Origin: Candidatus Omnitrophota bacterium
GTDB lineage: Bacteria; Omnitrophota; Gorgyraeia; Gygaellales; Profunditerraquicolaceae
Length of the DNA: 42,971 nucleotides
Direction: 5' to 3'
Assembly: GCA_018897555.1 (NCBI GenBank)
Contig: JAHIKK010000089.1
Span: 1 to 42,971 of the forward strand
Shown here: positions 24,007-32,476 of the stretch, piece after piece
Layout: the number at the start of each line of letters is the position of its first letter
Numbering within the stretch: position 1 is the stretch's first letter
Translations under genes and position numbers: made by a program
Notes under the pieces: model-generated
The model's input: only the letters and a program-made list of their open reading frames with translations
What the model was told of the DNA's origin: nothing
Database searches by the model: none

Positions 24007-24081
24007 AACACCGGTGCTCCCCGCCAGGGGACACCGGCGCAATTCAAATAAGCGCCGGGTGACTTCTTAGCGCCGGGTGTT
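24007..24081. repeat. Multi-hairpin GC-rich repeat between rpsC and rplP
   Basis: Outer arms AACACC/GGTGTT enclose CCGGCGC/GCGCCGG (24034-24040 and 24052-24058) and TCCCC/GGGGA (24018-24031). The unit AGCGCCGGGTG occurs twice, 18 nt apart (24051 and 24069). The AAGAAGTCACCC stretch on the coding strand resembles the rplQ-aspC palindrome. It almost fills the 97-nt spacer and touches the rpsC stop codon. Confidence 0.75.
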
Positions 24082-24791
24082 TAATGTGGCCGAGCAGGCC
24101 GAGATGCTTCCCTAGACCCGGATTGCTGCTGCGCGGGCTTGGTCTCTTCCTGAATAAATTGTTTTCCTAAGATATCGCCCTTATAAATCCAAACCTTGAC
24201 TCCGATTAAACCATAGGTAGTCAAGGCTTCGGCAAAACCATAATCAATATCCGCGCGTAAGGTTTGTAAAGGAACCTTGCCCATTTTATAAGTTTCCTTG
24301 CGCCCCATTTCTGCGCCATTAAGGCGGCCGGAACAACTCACCCGGATACCTTTTACCCCGGATTGCATTGATTGCTCCATCGCCCTTTTTACGGCCCGGC
24401 GAAAAGCAATTCTCTTTTCCTGCTGTAAGGCAATATTCTCGGCAACCAGCTGCGCATCCCAGGTAGGATTATTTATCTCCTGAATATCAATGGAAAGCTC
24501 ATTCTTCACTAAACCATTTAAGTCTGAACGCAACCGCTCAATATCTGAACCGTGCCGTCCAATAATGATTCCCGGACGCGCCGAAAATATACGAATCTTA
24601 ATTCTCTCCGCTAATCTCTCAATAACGATTTTAGAAATCGCGGCTTGCTTAAATTTGCTCTTAATAAATTTCCTAATCTTATAATCCTGCTGGATAAACA
24701 GAGGAAAATCTTTAGGCTTAGCAAACCAACGCGAATGCCACTGTCTAATAAAACCGATCCTTAACAATAAAGGACTTACCTTATGACCCAT
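24081..24791 (-). CDS. rpsC: Small ribosomal subunit protein uS3
   Basis: uS3 (236 residues) lines the mRNA entry channel and is part of the ribosomal helicase. It has MGHKVSPLLLRIGFIRQWHS, the KH domain with IIIGRHGSDIERLR (about 75-90), and the C-terminal domain with RVSCSGRLNGAEMGRKE and GVKVWIYKGDILG. The last about 25 residues (EETKPAQQQSGSREASRPARPH, quoted end PARPH) are a low-complexity tail. The ribosome binding site GAGGAG comes from the third copy of the 63-bp repeat, seven to eight nt before ATG 24791. Confidence 0.98.
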   Translation of the reverse strand: MGHKVSPLLLRIGFIRQWHSRWFAKPKDFPLFIQQDYKIRKFIKSKFKQAAISKIVIERLAERIKIRIFSARPGIIIGRHGSDIERLRSDLNGLVKNELSIDIQEINNPTWDAQLVAENIALQQEKRIAFRRAVKRAMEQSMQSGVKGIRVSCSGRLNGAEMGRKETYKMGKVPLQTLRADIDYGFAEALTTYGLIGVKVWIYKGDILGKQFIQEETKPAQQQSGSREASRPARPH

Positions 24792-24799
24792 GAATTATT

Positions 24800-24862
24800 C
24801 TCCTCATTTTTCCCCAGCCTCCGGCGCTTGGGGAAAAATGACCCCGAGCTCCCGCGAGGGGA
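24800..24862 (-). repeat. 63-bp repeat, copy 3 (rplV / rpsC spacer)
   Basis: Identical to the copies at 10361-10423 and 15592-15654 over 63 bp, in the same orientation relative to transcription. It begins nine nt after the rplV stop and ends with GAGGAG, eight nt before the rpsC ATG, so it occupies nearly the whole spacer and supplies the ribosome binding site. Confidence 0.9.
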
Positions 24863-24871
24863 AACATTACT

Positions 24872-25204
24872 TTATGCTTTTAAATCCAACTCTAACTTAA
24901 TATGCACTGTCCGCTTGACTATTGACGCGGCCCTGCCAAAAGCCGCGGCCTTAAACCTTTTCCACATCGGCCCGGGGTTACACAGAACCTTGGAAACATA
25001 TAATTTATCCGCCGCAAAACCCTTAACCTTAGCATTAGCAATTGCGGATTTTAATATTTTTATCAAATATTCTTTTGGCCTTTTATTCAAATGCAGTAAA
25101 ATACTCTGCGCTACGAGAGCATCCTTACCGCGGATAAGATCTAATACTAAACGTACCTTACTCGGTGAAATCCTTAAAAATTTTCCTTGGGCACTGGCAA
25201 TCAT
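24872..25204 (-). CDS. rplV: Large ribosomal subunit protein uL22
   Basis: uL22 (110 residues) lines the exit tunnel with a long beta hairpin. The start is ATG 25204 (MIASAQGKFLRISPSKVRLV), one nt after the rpsS stop; a longer frame to 25279 reads inside rpsS and is not family sequence. Family blocks are LIKILKSAIANAK and the tunnel hairpin near GPMWKRFKAAAFGRAASI. The C-terminal HIKLEL end is normal. It is followed by the spacer carrying repeat copy 3. Confidence 0.97.
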   Translation of the reverse strand: MIASAQGKFLRISPSKVRLVLDLIRGKDALVAQSILLHLNKRPKEYLIKILKSAIANAKVKGFAADKLYVSKVLCNPGPMWKRFKAAAFGRAASIVKRTVHIKLELDLKA

Positions 25205-25205
25205 T

Positions 25206-25493
25206 TTATGTTTTCTCCAACCCCTTCTTCGCCTTGATACCGCCATGCTTCCTAAAAATCCTGGAAGGAGCAAACTCACCTAATTTATGCCCCACCATAT
25301 TCTCGGTAACAAAAACCGGGATGTGTTTTTTGCCGTCATGCACCGCGAAAGTTAAACCTACAAAATCCGGAATAATCGTTGAACGCCGGCTCCAGGTTTT
25401 AATTGCCTGGCGTAACCCGGCCTTAGTTTGTTTTTGAATCTTCTTTAATAAACTTTCCTCTACGTATGGGCCTTTTTTCAGTGAGCGTGGCAT
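25206..25493 (-). CDS. rpsS: Small ribosomal subunit protein uS19
   Basis: uS19 (95 residues) is a head protein that contacts S13 and forms part of bridge B1a. It begins [18 protein letters not shown], contains [14 protein letters not shown] and [13 protein letters not shown], and has the conserved [13 protein letters not shown] motif near residues 68-80. The length is normal. It lies two nt after rplB and one nt before rplV. Confidence 0.98.
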   Translation of the reverse strand: MPRSLKKGPYVEESLLKKIQKQTKAGLRQAIKTWSRRSTIIPDFVGLTFAVHDGKKHIPVFVTENMVGHKLGEFAPSRIFRKHGGIKAKKGLEKT

Positions 25494-25495
25494 AA

Positions 25496-26332
25496 TTATG
25501 GCTTCCTTCTTTTAACGATAAACTTATTGGAATACTTTTTACGATTCCTCGTGCGATATCCTTTAGTGGGTTTCCCCCAAGGAGTAACCGGATGCGGATT
25601 ACCCTGGCCACTTTTACCTTCACCACCACCGTGCGGGTGGTCAAAAGGATTCATTGCTACGCCGCGAACGGAAGGCTTAATCCCCAACCAGCGGCTTTTT
25701 CCGGCTTTACCTAAAATAATCGCGTCATGATCAACATTACCAATCTGGCCAATAGTGGCATGACAATCTAAACTTACTAATCTTATCTCACCGGAAGGCA
25801 ACCGGACGTGTGCCAAATCCCCCTCTTTAGCCATAATCTGAGCGCTCGTCCCCGCGCCGCGCACGATCTGTCCGCCTTTACCCCTGGATATTTCAATATT
25901 GTGAATAAGCGTTCCGGAAGGAATATTACGTATCAAGAGGCAGTTGCCCTGTTTAATTTCAATTTCTTTTTGATTACTGGCAATAATCGCATCTCCAACG
26001 TTAAGGCCTAAGGGAGCAATAATATAGCGCTTTTCTTTATCCGGATATTCCACCAAAGCAATCCTGGAGGAACGGTTAGGGTCATATTCAATGGCCAGAA
26101 CCTTTGCCGGTTGATCAAGCAGATCGCGTTTAAAATCAATTATACGCAACATCCGCTTATGCCCGCCGCCGATATGCCTGGTCGTAATCCGGCCGTAGGC
26201 ATTTCTTCCGCCGGTTTTTTTAAGCGGTAGCAGCAATGAGCGCTCAGGCTTATGCTTGGTAATCTCCTTAAAATCCGGTCCGCTCATATGCCTGCGGCTG
26301 GGTGTTGTCGGTTTAAATTTAATAATACCCAT
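25496..26332 (-). CDS. rplB: Large ribosomal subunit protein uL2
   Basis: uL2 (278 residues) is required for subunit association and peptidyl-transferase activity. It has [16 protein letters not shown] at the N-terminus, [17 protein letters not shown] near 47-63, and [15 protein letters not shown]. Near the catalytic centre it carries the conserved [20 protein letters not shown] (20 residues, about 220-240), including the essential histidine. The protein ends in [16 protein letters not shown], as is usual. It sits one nt after rplW and two nt before rpsS. Confidence 0.98.
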   Translation of the reverse strand: MGIIKFKPTTPSRRHMSGPDFKEITKHKPERSLLLPLKKTGGRNAYGRITTRHIGGGHKRMLRIIDFKRDLLDQPAKVLAIEYDPNRSSRIALVEYPDKEKRYIIAPLGLNVGDAIIASNQKEIEIKQGNCLLIRNIPSGTLIHNIEISRGKGGQIVRGAGTSAQIMAKEGDLAHVRLPSGEIRLVSLDCHATIGQIGNVDHDAIILGKAGKSRWLGIKPSVRGVAMNPFDHPHGGGEGKSGQGNPHPVTPWGKPTKGYRTRNRKKYSNKFIVKRRKP

Positions 26333-26333
26333 C

Positions 26334-26612
26334 TTAAACTACCTCTATTTTTTGGCCGGCGGCTAATGTCACTACGGCTTTTTTAGTATCCACCGTACGG
26401 CCCAATTGATGCCTTACTCTCTTTAACTTTCCCCTGGAGATAAAAGTATTCACATTCTTTACCTTTACCTTATACGCCTGTTCCACCGCCCGCTTAATCT
26501 GAATTTTGTTGGCAGCATTATTTACCAAAAAAAGATATTTACCATCGGGTAAATAAGTGCTGGATTTTTCCGTAGTTAACAGGGCTTTGATAATCAACGC
26601 GATCTGGCTCAT
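26334..26612 (-). CDS. rplW: Large ribosomal subunit protein uL23
   Basis: uL23 (92 residues) at the tunnel exit is the docking site for trigger factor and SRP. It has [14 protein letters not shown] near the N-terminus, [20 protein letters not shown], and the loop [16 protein letters not shown], a compact version of the tunnel loop. The ATG overlaps the rplD stop (ATGA), so it is translationally coupled. Confidence 0.97.
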   Translation of the reverse strand: MSQIALIIKALLTTEKSSTYLPDGKYLFLVNNAANKIQIKRAVEQAYKVKVKNVNTFISRGKLKRVRHQLGRTVDTKKAVVTLAAGQKIEVV

Positions 26613-27256
26613 GCCTTTAACCTCTCCGTAAGCACGTCCAAACCGGCTTTAGTAATCAACAATTTTTTATTATTCATTACTTCGTAAGCGTGACAGTCAG
26701 AAGCCAGGTCTACGGTTAAGAAACTTATATTTTTTAAGGCTCTTTTTAATTGCGCGTCTAATTTATGCGTCAGAAATAAAACTTTATTTGATTTTTTATC
26801 TTTTGGCGAAAATAATTTCAGATTAGAAAATACTCCCACTGCTTGTTTGGTCTTGGGCTCCTGGACTTTAAATTCATCTAAAATCATAAAATTATTTTCA
26901 TTTAATTTAACATTTAAACTTGTCTTTAAAGCCTGCGCCTTGATCTTTTGGGGAATCTCATAAGAAAAATCACGCGGGTGCGGCCCAAAAACTACTCCAC
27001 CGTGCCTCCAAAGAGGAGAACGGGTTGAACCTACGCGCGCCCGGCCTGTTCCCTTTTGTTTCCAGGGTTTCTTGCCGCCTCCGGAAACCTCACCCCGCGT
27101 CTTAGTCGAGGCTAATCCTTTTCTCTGATTAGCCTGAAACCCTAAAATTGCCTGGTGAAGGCACTCGAGATTTTGACTACCGTCATACACCTGGGCATTG
27201 AGTTTTAGCGTATCGACTTCTTTGCCTTCGCTATTATAAACAGGTAAAGTAAACAT
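26609..27256 (-). CDS. rplD: Large ribosomal subunit protein uL4
   Basis: uL4 (215 residues) lines the exit tunnel; in E. coli the free protein also represses the S10 operon. It has LHQAILGFQANQRKG, then the tunnel loop TRGEVSGGGKKPWKQKGTGR (20 residues, about 54-73) and GSTRSPLWRHGGVVFGPHPR. The C-terminal globular domain ends in AGLDVLTERL. The length is normal. It lies one nt after rplC and overlaps rplW by 4 nt. I see no evidence for or against an S10-leader-type attenuator. Confidence 0.98.
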   Translation of the reverse strand: MFTLPVYNSEGKEVDTLKLNAQVYDGSQNLECLHQAILGFQANQRKGLASTKTRGEVSGGGKKPWKQKGTGRARVGSTRSPLWRHGGVVFGPHPRDFSYEIPQKIKAQALKTSLNVKLNENNFMILDEFKVQEPKTKQAVGVFSNLKLFSPKDKKSNKVLFLTHKLDAQLKRALKNISFLTVDLASDCHAYEVMNNKKLLITKAGLDVLTERLKA

Positions 27257-27257
27257 A

Positions 27258-27893
27258 TTATTTCTTAACCGCTGCTTTCTTAGGCCTCTTCTTGATGGCC
27301 TTAGTAATGACTAAATATCCGTTCTTATGCCCGGGAACCCCTCCTTCAACCAACAGAAGGTTATTGGCTAAATCTATCTTAATAATTTTTAAATTTTGCA
27401 CAGTTGCTTTTTTTGCGCCCATATGCCCCGGCATATGATGCCCTCTAAAAACTCTTCCGGGAGTAGTGCTGGAACCAATAGAACCGACCCTGCGATGAGA
27501 AGTTGAACCATGCGTCCGGGGGCCGCCCTTCCAATGCCAGCGCTTCATACCGCCGGCAAAACCCTTACCGATAGAAATTCCGCTTACATCTACAAAATCC
27601 CCTTCAGTAAAAAGGTCAACTTTAAGCTCATCCCCAACCTTATATTCAACGCCAACCTCCTTGGAAAGATCCTTAATTACCTTGCGGGGAGTAATATTTA
27701 ATTTCTTATAAAGCCCCAACTGCGCTTTCTTTAAACTTTTTTCTTTGACGGCATCAAATCCCAACTGAACATTTTTATCCATGACCATCAGAACCGGACA
27801 GGGCCCGGCTTCGATTGCGGTAACGCCAATCTGGCTATTATCTGCCGCAAAAACCTGGGTCATCCCAATTTTTTTCCCAATCAATCCAATCAT
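27258..27893 (-). CDS. rplC: Large ribosomal subunit protein uL3
   Basis: uL3 (211 residues) initiates 50S assembly; its loop reaches the peptidyl-transferase centre. It begins IGLIGKKIGMTQVF, has DVSGISIGKGFAGGMKRW near 102-119, and contains HGSTSHRRVGSIGSSTTPGR and HMPGHMGAKKATVQNL. The methylated-glutamine position of E. coli falls in the GSIGSSTTPGR area. The spacer before it, after rpsJ, contains a conserved-loop palindromic repeat. Confidence 0.98.
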   Translation of the reverse strand: MIGLIGKKIGMTQVFAADNSQIGVTAIEAGPCPVLMVMDKNVQLGFDAVKEKSLKKAQLGLYKKLNITPRKVIKDLSKEVGVEYKVGDELKVDLFTEGDFVDVSGISIGKGFAGGMKRWHWKGGPRTHGSTSHRRVGSIGSSTTPGRVFRGHHMPGHMGAKKATVQNLKIIKIDLANNLLLVEGGVPGHKNGYLVITKAIKKRPKKAAVKK

Positions 27894-27907
27894 TTAATTT
27901 ATCCGTT

Positions 27908-27982
27908 TTGACACATTCGACTACGCTCAGTGTCAACCCTGAGCAAACCCGGGTTTACTGTGGGGTGCGTCGAATGGGTTGA
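27908..27982. repeat. Conserved-loop double palindrome between rpsJ and rplC
   Basis: Plus-strand arms TTGACAC (27908-27914) and GTGTCAA (27930-27936) flank the loop ATTCGACTACGCTCA. A second pair, TCAACCC (27933-27939) and GGGTTGA (27976-27982), encloses an expanded loop that starts TGAGC and ends GTCGAA, the complement-type loop. The loop is shared with the repeats in lpdA and rplP-rpmC, but the stems differ. It fills most of the 93-nt spacer. Confidence 0.8.
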
Positions 27983-27986
27983 TTTG

Positions 27987-28292
27987 CTACTTGATCTCTA
28001 CGTCCACTCCTGCAGGCAGGTTTAATTTCCTTAATGAATCGATGGTCTTAGCTGTGGGTTCAAAGATGTCAATAAGGCGCTTATGGGTAGATAAATCAAA
28101 CTGTTCCCGCGATTTTTTATCAACATGCGGAGAACGTAATACCGTGTAAATTTCCCTTTTTGTGGGAAGCGGTACGGGGCCGGAAATCTTGGCCCCGGTA
28201 CGCTTAACGGTATCCACAATTTCAATTACTGCCTGATCGAGTAACCGGTGATCATAGGCTTTTAATTTAATCCGAATCTTTTGCGTATTCAT
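27987..28292 (-). CDS. rpsJ: Small ribosomal subunit protein uS10
   Basis: uS10 (101 residues) is a 30S head protein that also acts with NusB in antitermination. It begins [20 protein letters not shown], has the conserved [20 protein letters not shown] (20 residues, about 31-50), [20 protein letters not shown], and ends [10 protein letters not shown]. It follows tuf by three nt, so the S10 operon is fused here to the str operon. Confidence 0.98.
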   Translation of the reverse strand: MNTQKIRIKLKAYDHRLLDQAVIEIVDTVKRTGAKISGPVPLPTKREIYTVLRSPHVDKKSREQFDLSTHKRLIDIFEPTAKTIDSLRKLNLPAGVDVEIK

Positions 28293-28295
28293 CTG

Positions 28296-29498
28296 TTAGG
28301 CGATTACCTCAGTAACTACTCCCGCGCCCACGGTATGGCCGCCTTCACGAATAGCAAAACGGGATTCTTTCTCGATAGCAATGGGAGTAATCAAATCCAC
28401 GTCCAAAGACACATTATCCCCGGGCATAACCATTTCTACGCCCGTTGGAAGCGTAGCTGCGCCGGTAACGTCGGTGGTCCGAAAATAGAACTGCGGCCGG
28501 TAACCTTTAAAAAACGGGGTGTGCCGTCCGCCTTCTTCTTTGGTTAAAATATACACTTGAGCTTTAAATTTTGTATGCGGGAGAATGGATTTAGGCGCAG
28601 CAATAACCATTCCGCGCTCAATATCATTCTTTTCTACGCCCCTTAACAGCAGTCCGACATTATCGCCAGCCTGGCCTTCTTCCAGCAGCTTACGGAACAT
28701 TTCAATTCCGGTAACCACGGATTTCTTAGCTTCCGGCCTTAAACCGATAATTTCAACTTCTTCCCCAACTTTTACTTTACCACGTTCAATTCTTCCGGTA
28801 GCCACGGTACCTCTACCTTCAATACTAAAAACATCTTCCACCGCCATCAATAAAGGCTTATCCAGCTCTCTAGGAGGAAGAGGAATGAACTCATCCACCG
28901 CTTTCATTAACTCCATGATACATTTAGCATCTTCGCAAGTGGCATCAGGGGCTTTATAAGCTTTATTTGCACTACCGCGGATAATCGGTGTCTTATCTCC
29001 CGGGTACCCATACTTCGTTAAAAGATCCCGGATCTCCATCTCCACTAAATCCAAAAGCTCTTTATCATCTACCAAATCTACTTTATTCATAAACACGACC
29101 ATACTTGGCACATTCACCTGACGCGCCAGAAGAATATGCTCTCTGGTTTGAGGCATCGGGCCGTCAGCGGCAGAAACTACCAAAATTGCGCCGTCCATCT
29201 GGGCAGCGCCAGTGATCATATTTTTAATATAATCGGCATGGCCCGGGCAATCTATATGCGCATAGTGGCGCGCGACAGTCTCATATTCAACATGGGCAAC
29301 GGAAATGGTAACCACCTTTGTCTCATCTCTGACCGTACCGCCTTTAGCAATATCCGCGTAATCTCTGGCTGTAGCTTGCCCGAGTTTTGATAAAACATTA
29401 CAAATGGCGGCAGTAAGCGTGGTTTTACCATGATCAATATGCCCGATGGTTCCAATATTTACGTGCGGTTTACTTCTTACAAATTTCTCTTTGGCCAT
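28296..29498 (-). CDS. tuf: Elongation factor Tu, with atypical switch I
   Basis: GTPase that delivers aminoacyl-tRNA to the ribosome, 400 residues with three domains. G1 is GHIDHGKTT (19-27), G3 is DCPGHADY (83-90), and G4 is NKVD near 137. Switch I (about 41-66) reads [18 protein letters not shown] instead of the common DxAPEEKxRGITI form. The catalytic-site threonine is kept (T64), so GTP hydrolysis should work. I associate this variant with PVC-group bacteria from memory. ATG 29498 has a strong AGGAGG. It lies between fusA and rpsJ. Confidence 0.98.
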   Translation of the reverse strand: MAKEKFVRSKPHVNIGTIGHIDHGKTTLTAAICNVLSKLGQATARDYADIAKGGTVRDETKVVTISVAHVEYETVARHYAHIDCPGHADYIKNMITGAAQMDGAILVVSAADGPMPQTREHILLARQVNVPSMVVFMNKVDLVDDKELLDLVEMEIRDLLTKYGYPGDKTPIIRGSANKAYKAPDATCEDAKCIMELMKAVDEFIPLPPRELDKPLLMAVEDVFSIEGRGTVATGRIERGKVKVGEEVEIIGLRPEAKKSVVTGIEMFRKLLEEGQAGDNVGLLLRGVEKNDIERGMVIAAPKSILPHTKFKAQVYILTKEEGGRHTPFFKGYRPQFYFRTTDVTGAATLPTGVEMVMPGDNVSLDVDLITPIAIEKESRFAIREGGHTVGAGVVTEVIA

Positions 29499-29516
29499 TT
29501 TCTTATCCTCCTGTTT

Positions 29517-31613
29517 TTAAAAAGTTTTTCTCGCGTTTATATTTACAGATCCTGAAACCACTTTTTCCGCTACATGCGCGGGAACTTCGCTGTAGAAGGA
29601 AGGTTCCATTGTATATGATGCGCGGCCTTGTGTCAAGGACCTTGTTATAGTCGCATAATTAAAAACTTCCGACAGCGGAACATGGGCCCGAATCGTACGT
29701 AAATTTAATCTCTGGCCAAGAGCAATTATTTTCGCGCGCCGGCTGCTTAAATCACCGATGATCTGCCCCATAAACTCTTCGGGCACAATTACCTCGATAT
29801 CCATAATCGGTTCTAATAAAACCGGATGCGCTTTTTTCATCCCGTCTTGAAAAGCAATAGAACCTGCCATTTTAAAAGCCAGCTCCGAAGAATCGACTTC
29901 ATGAAATGACCCGTCAACCAAGACCACTTTCACGTCGGTAACCGGATAACCGGCTAAAACTCCATTCTTGGCTGCCCCCACAACACCCTGTTTTACCGCG
30001 GGAATAAATTCACGCGGAATAGAACCACTTTTAATTTTATCTTCAAAAGTAATACCGGTACCGGGAACTTCCTGCGGGCTCATTTCAATAACGCAGTGGC
30101 CATATTGCCCGCGCCCTCCGGACTGCGAAATAAATTTTCCCACGCTGGAAACACTTTTTCTAATTGTTTCACGATAAGCAACTTGAGGAGCCCCCACCGT
30201 AGCCTCAACATTAAATTCGCGCAAAATTCTATCTACAATAATTTCCAAATGCAACTGCCCCATTCCGGCAATCAAGGTCTGCCCGGTTTCCTGATTATAA
30301 GTAACCCTAAATGAGGGGTCCTCATCTTCTAATTTATGCATGGCCATGCCCAATTTTTCCTGGGCATCCTTGCTCTTAGGCTCAATCGCCTGCTGAATAA
30401 CCGGCTCCGGAAAACGCATTGCTTCAATAAGTATTGGATTTTTTTCCATGCAAAGCGTATCGCCAGTTTTAGTATCCTTTAAACCTACCAGGACGGCAAT
30501 ATCACCCGTAGCAATACTATCGGTTACCTCCTGATGATTAGCATGCATTTTAACAATCTTAGTTACCCGTTCTCTTTCGCGTTTAGAAGCATTATAAATA
30601 TAGGTTCCCGAAGTGAGCGTCCCGGAATACATCCTGGTAAAATAAATTTTACCCACAAAAGGATCCGTAGCTACCTTAAAACACAAAGCAGTAAAAGGCG
30701 CTGCATCATCCGCCACCACTTCCTCAAATTCACCCGTATCCGGATTAGTACCTTTTACCGGAGGCACATCCAGCGGAGAAGGAAGATAATCTATTACCGC
30801 GTCTAAAACCATTTGTACGCCTTTATTCTTGAGCGATGAACCGCAAAGCACCGGAATAAATTTATTAGCAATACACCCCCGGCGAATCCCGGCTTTCAAT
30901 TTCTCATTAACAATTATTTTACCGGCCAGATAATCTTCCATAATTGCATCATCGGCTTCGGCAACCTTCTCCACCAAAATCGAACGATATTTTTCAAATT
31001 CTGCCGTCATTTCTGCCGGAATTTCCTTCACATCAAAATCTTTCCCCAGGTCATCATTATAATGAATCAATTTTTTATCCACCAGGTCCAAAACCCCGCT
31101 AAAACCACCTTCCACGCCTACCGGAAGCTGGATGGCGGCAACATTCGCACCTAATCTTTCGTGCATCTGAGCAACGACCCCAAAAAAATCCGCACCAGTA
31201 CGATCCATCTTATTTATAAATGCCAAACGCGGCACACTATATCGATCTGCCTGACGCCAAACGGTTTCTGATTGCGGTTCAACTCCGCCTACCGCGCAAA
31301 AAACAACTACCGCTCCGTCTAATACTTTTAAAGATCTTTCAACTTCAATCGTAAAATCCACATGGCCCGGAGTATCAATTAAATTAATCGTGACCTCCTT
31401 CCATTTACAAGTGGTGGCAGCAGCGGTAATAGTAATCCCTCTTTCCTGCTCCTGGACCATCCAATCCATGGTCGCCGCGCCGTCATGCACCTCACCGATT
31501 TTATAGTTTTTTCCCGTGTAAAACAAAACCCGTTCGCTGGTCGTAGTTTTCCCTGCATCGATGTGGGCAATTATCCCGATATTCCTGATTTTATTTAAAG
31601 GTATCTTTCTCAT
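29517..31613 (-). CDS. fusA: Elongation factor G
   Basis: Translocation GTPase, 698 residues, with the usual five domains. G1 is AHIDAGKTT (about 16-24), switch I includes [18 protein letters not shown]3 is DTPGHVDFT, and G4 is NKMD. Domain IV has the SGGRGQYGH block, and the C-terminus shows [17 protein letters not shown]. The length and motifs match a canonical EF-G1, not a mitochondrial-like spdEFG. It lies three nt after rpsG and 18 nt before tuf. Confidence 0.98.
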   Translation of the reverse strand: MRKIPLNKIRNIGIIAHIDAGKTTTSERVLFYTGKNYKIGEVHDGAATMDWMVQEQERGITITAAATTCKWKEVTINLIDTPGHVDFTIEVERSLKVLDGAVVVFCAVGGVEPQSETVWRQADRYSVPRLAFINKMDRTGADFFGVVAQMHERLGANVAAIQLPVGVEGGFSGVLDLVDKKLIHYNDDLGKDFDVKEIPAEMTAEFEKYRSILVEKVAEADDAIMEDYLAGKIIVNEKLKAGIRRGCIANKFIPVLCGSSLKNKGVQMVLDAVIDYLPSPLDVPPVKGTNPDTGEFEEVVADDAAPFTALCFKVATDPFVGKIYFTRMYSGTLTSGTYIYNASKRERERVTKIVKMHANHQEVTDSIATGDIAVLVGLKDTKTGDTLCMEKNPILIEAMRFPEPVIQQAIEPKSKDAQEKLGMAMHKLEDEDPSFRVTYNQETGQTLIAGMGQLHLEIIVDRILREFNVEATVGAPQVAYRETIRKSVSSVGKFISQSGGRGQYGHCVIEMSPQEVPGTGITFEDKIKSGSIPREFIPAVKQGVVGAAKNGVLAGYPVTDVKVVLVDGSFHEVDSSELAFKMAGSIAFQDGMKKAHPVLLEPIMDIEVIVPEEFMGQIIGDLSSRRAKIIALGQRLNLRTIRAHVPLSEVFNYATITRSLTQGRASYTMEPSFYSEVPAHVAEKVVSGSVNINARKTF

Positions 31614-31616
31614 AAA

Positions 31617-32087
31617 TTACCAACGGAAATGCGCATAGGCCTTATTCGATTCAGCCATCTTATGCGTATCATCCCTCTTTTTAATTGCCGAACCTTCGCC
31701 TTTGTAGGCGGCAATGATTTCATCGGCTAACTTTTCCTGCATGGGTTTACCTTTTCTATTCTGGGCAAAATCCCTGATCCAGCGCAAAGCAATAGAAGTA
31801 CCGCGTTCCTGCCTGACTTCTATCGGTACCTGATAAGTAGCTCCGCCAACTCTGCGCGGTTTTACTTCCAGGCGCGGCCGGGCATTATCCAATGCCTTAT
31901 AAAATACTTTTAAAATATCCTGTTCATTTAAATTCTTCAGCACAATATCAAAAGCGCTATAAACCAATTTTTCCGCAATTGATTTTTTGCCATCAAGCAT
32001 AACCATATTCATAAATTTAGCGATTATTTTACTGTTATATTTAGGATCTGCTAAAATAACTTTTTCCTGCGCTTTTCTTCTTCTCAT
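31617..32087 (-). CDS. rpsG: Small ribosomal subunit protein uS7
   Basis: uS7 (156 residues) organises the 16S 3' domain and contacts the E-site tRNA. In E. coli it is the str-operon repressor. It starts MRRRKAQEKVILADPKYNSK, contains RRVGGATYQVPIEVRQERGT (20 residues, about 77-96) and ALRWI, and ends KMAESNKAYAHFRW, the standard short C-terminus. It follows rpsL by five nt. Confidence 0.98.
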   Translation of the reverse strand: MRRRKAQEKVILADPKYNSKIIAKFMNMVMLDGKKSIAEKLVYSAFDIVLKNLNEQDILKVFYKALDNARPRLEVKPRRVGGATYQVPIEVRQERGTSIALRWIRDFAQNRKGKPMQEKLADEIIAAYKGEGSAIKKRDDTHKMAESNKAYAHFRW

Positions 32088-32092
32088 CTTTA

Positions 32093-32473
32093 CTATTTCC
32101 CTTCCTTTGGCCTCTTGGCTCCATATTTAGAACGGCTCCTTCTACGCGCATTAACCCCGGAAGCATCCAATGTTCCTCGGATAATATGGTAGCGTACGCC
32201 CGGTAAATCCTTAACCCTGCCGCCTCTAACTAAAACTATGGAGTGCTCCTGAAGGTTGTGCCCCTCTCCCGGTATATAAGCCGTAACTTCTAAGCCCGTA
32301 GTCAACCTGACCCTGGCAATTTTTCTCAAAGCCGAGTTTGGTTTTTTAGGTGTCATCGTCCGCACCTGAAGGCACACCCCTCTTCTCTGAGGACAAGCCT
32401 TTAAAGCCGGAGACTTACTTTTCTTTTTCTTGGAAATTCTACCAAATCTGATTAACTGGGAAATTGTAGGCAT
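32093..32473 (-). CDS. rpsL: Small ribosomal subunit protein uS12
   Basis: uS12 (126 residues) at the decoding centre. It has [32 protein letters not shown] (including the lysine at which streptomycin resistance arises, here wild type), and [17 protein letters not shown] (second resistance site, also the sensitive-type lysine). The C-terminus is the usual basic [14 protein letters not shown]. It lies three nt after rpoC, which joins the rpoBC and str gene groups. Confidence 0.98.
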   Translation of the reverse strand: MPTISQLIRFGRISKKKKSKSPALKACPQRRGVCLQVRTMTPKKPNSALRKIARVRLTTGLEVTAYIPGEGHNLQEHSIVLVRGGRVKDLPGVRYHIIRGTLDASGVNARRRSRSKYGAKRPKEGK

Positions 32474-32476
32474 AGG

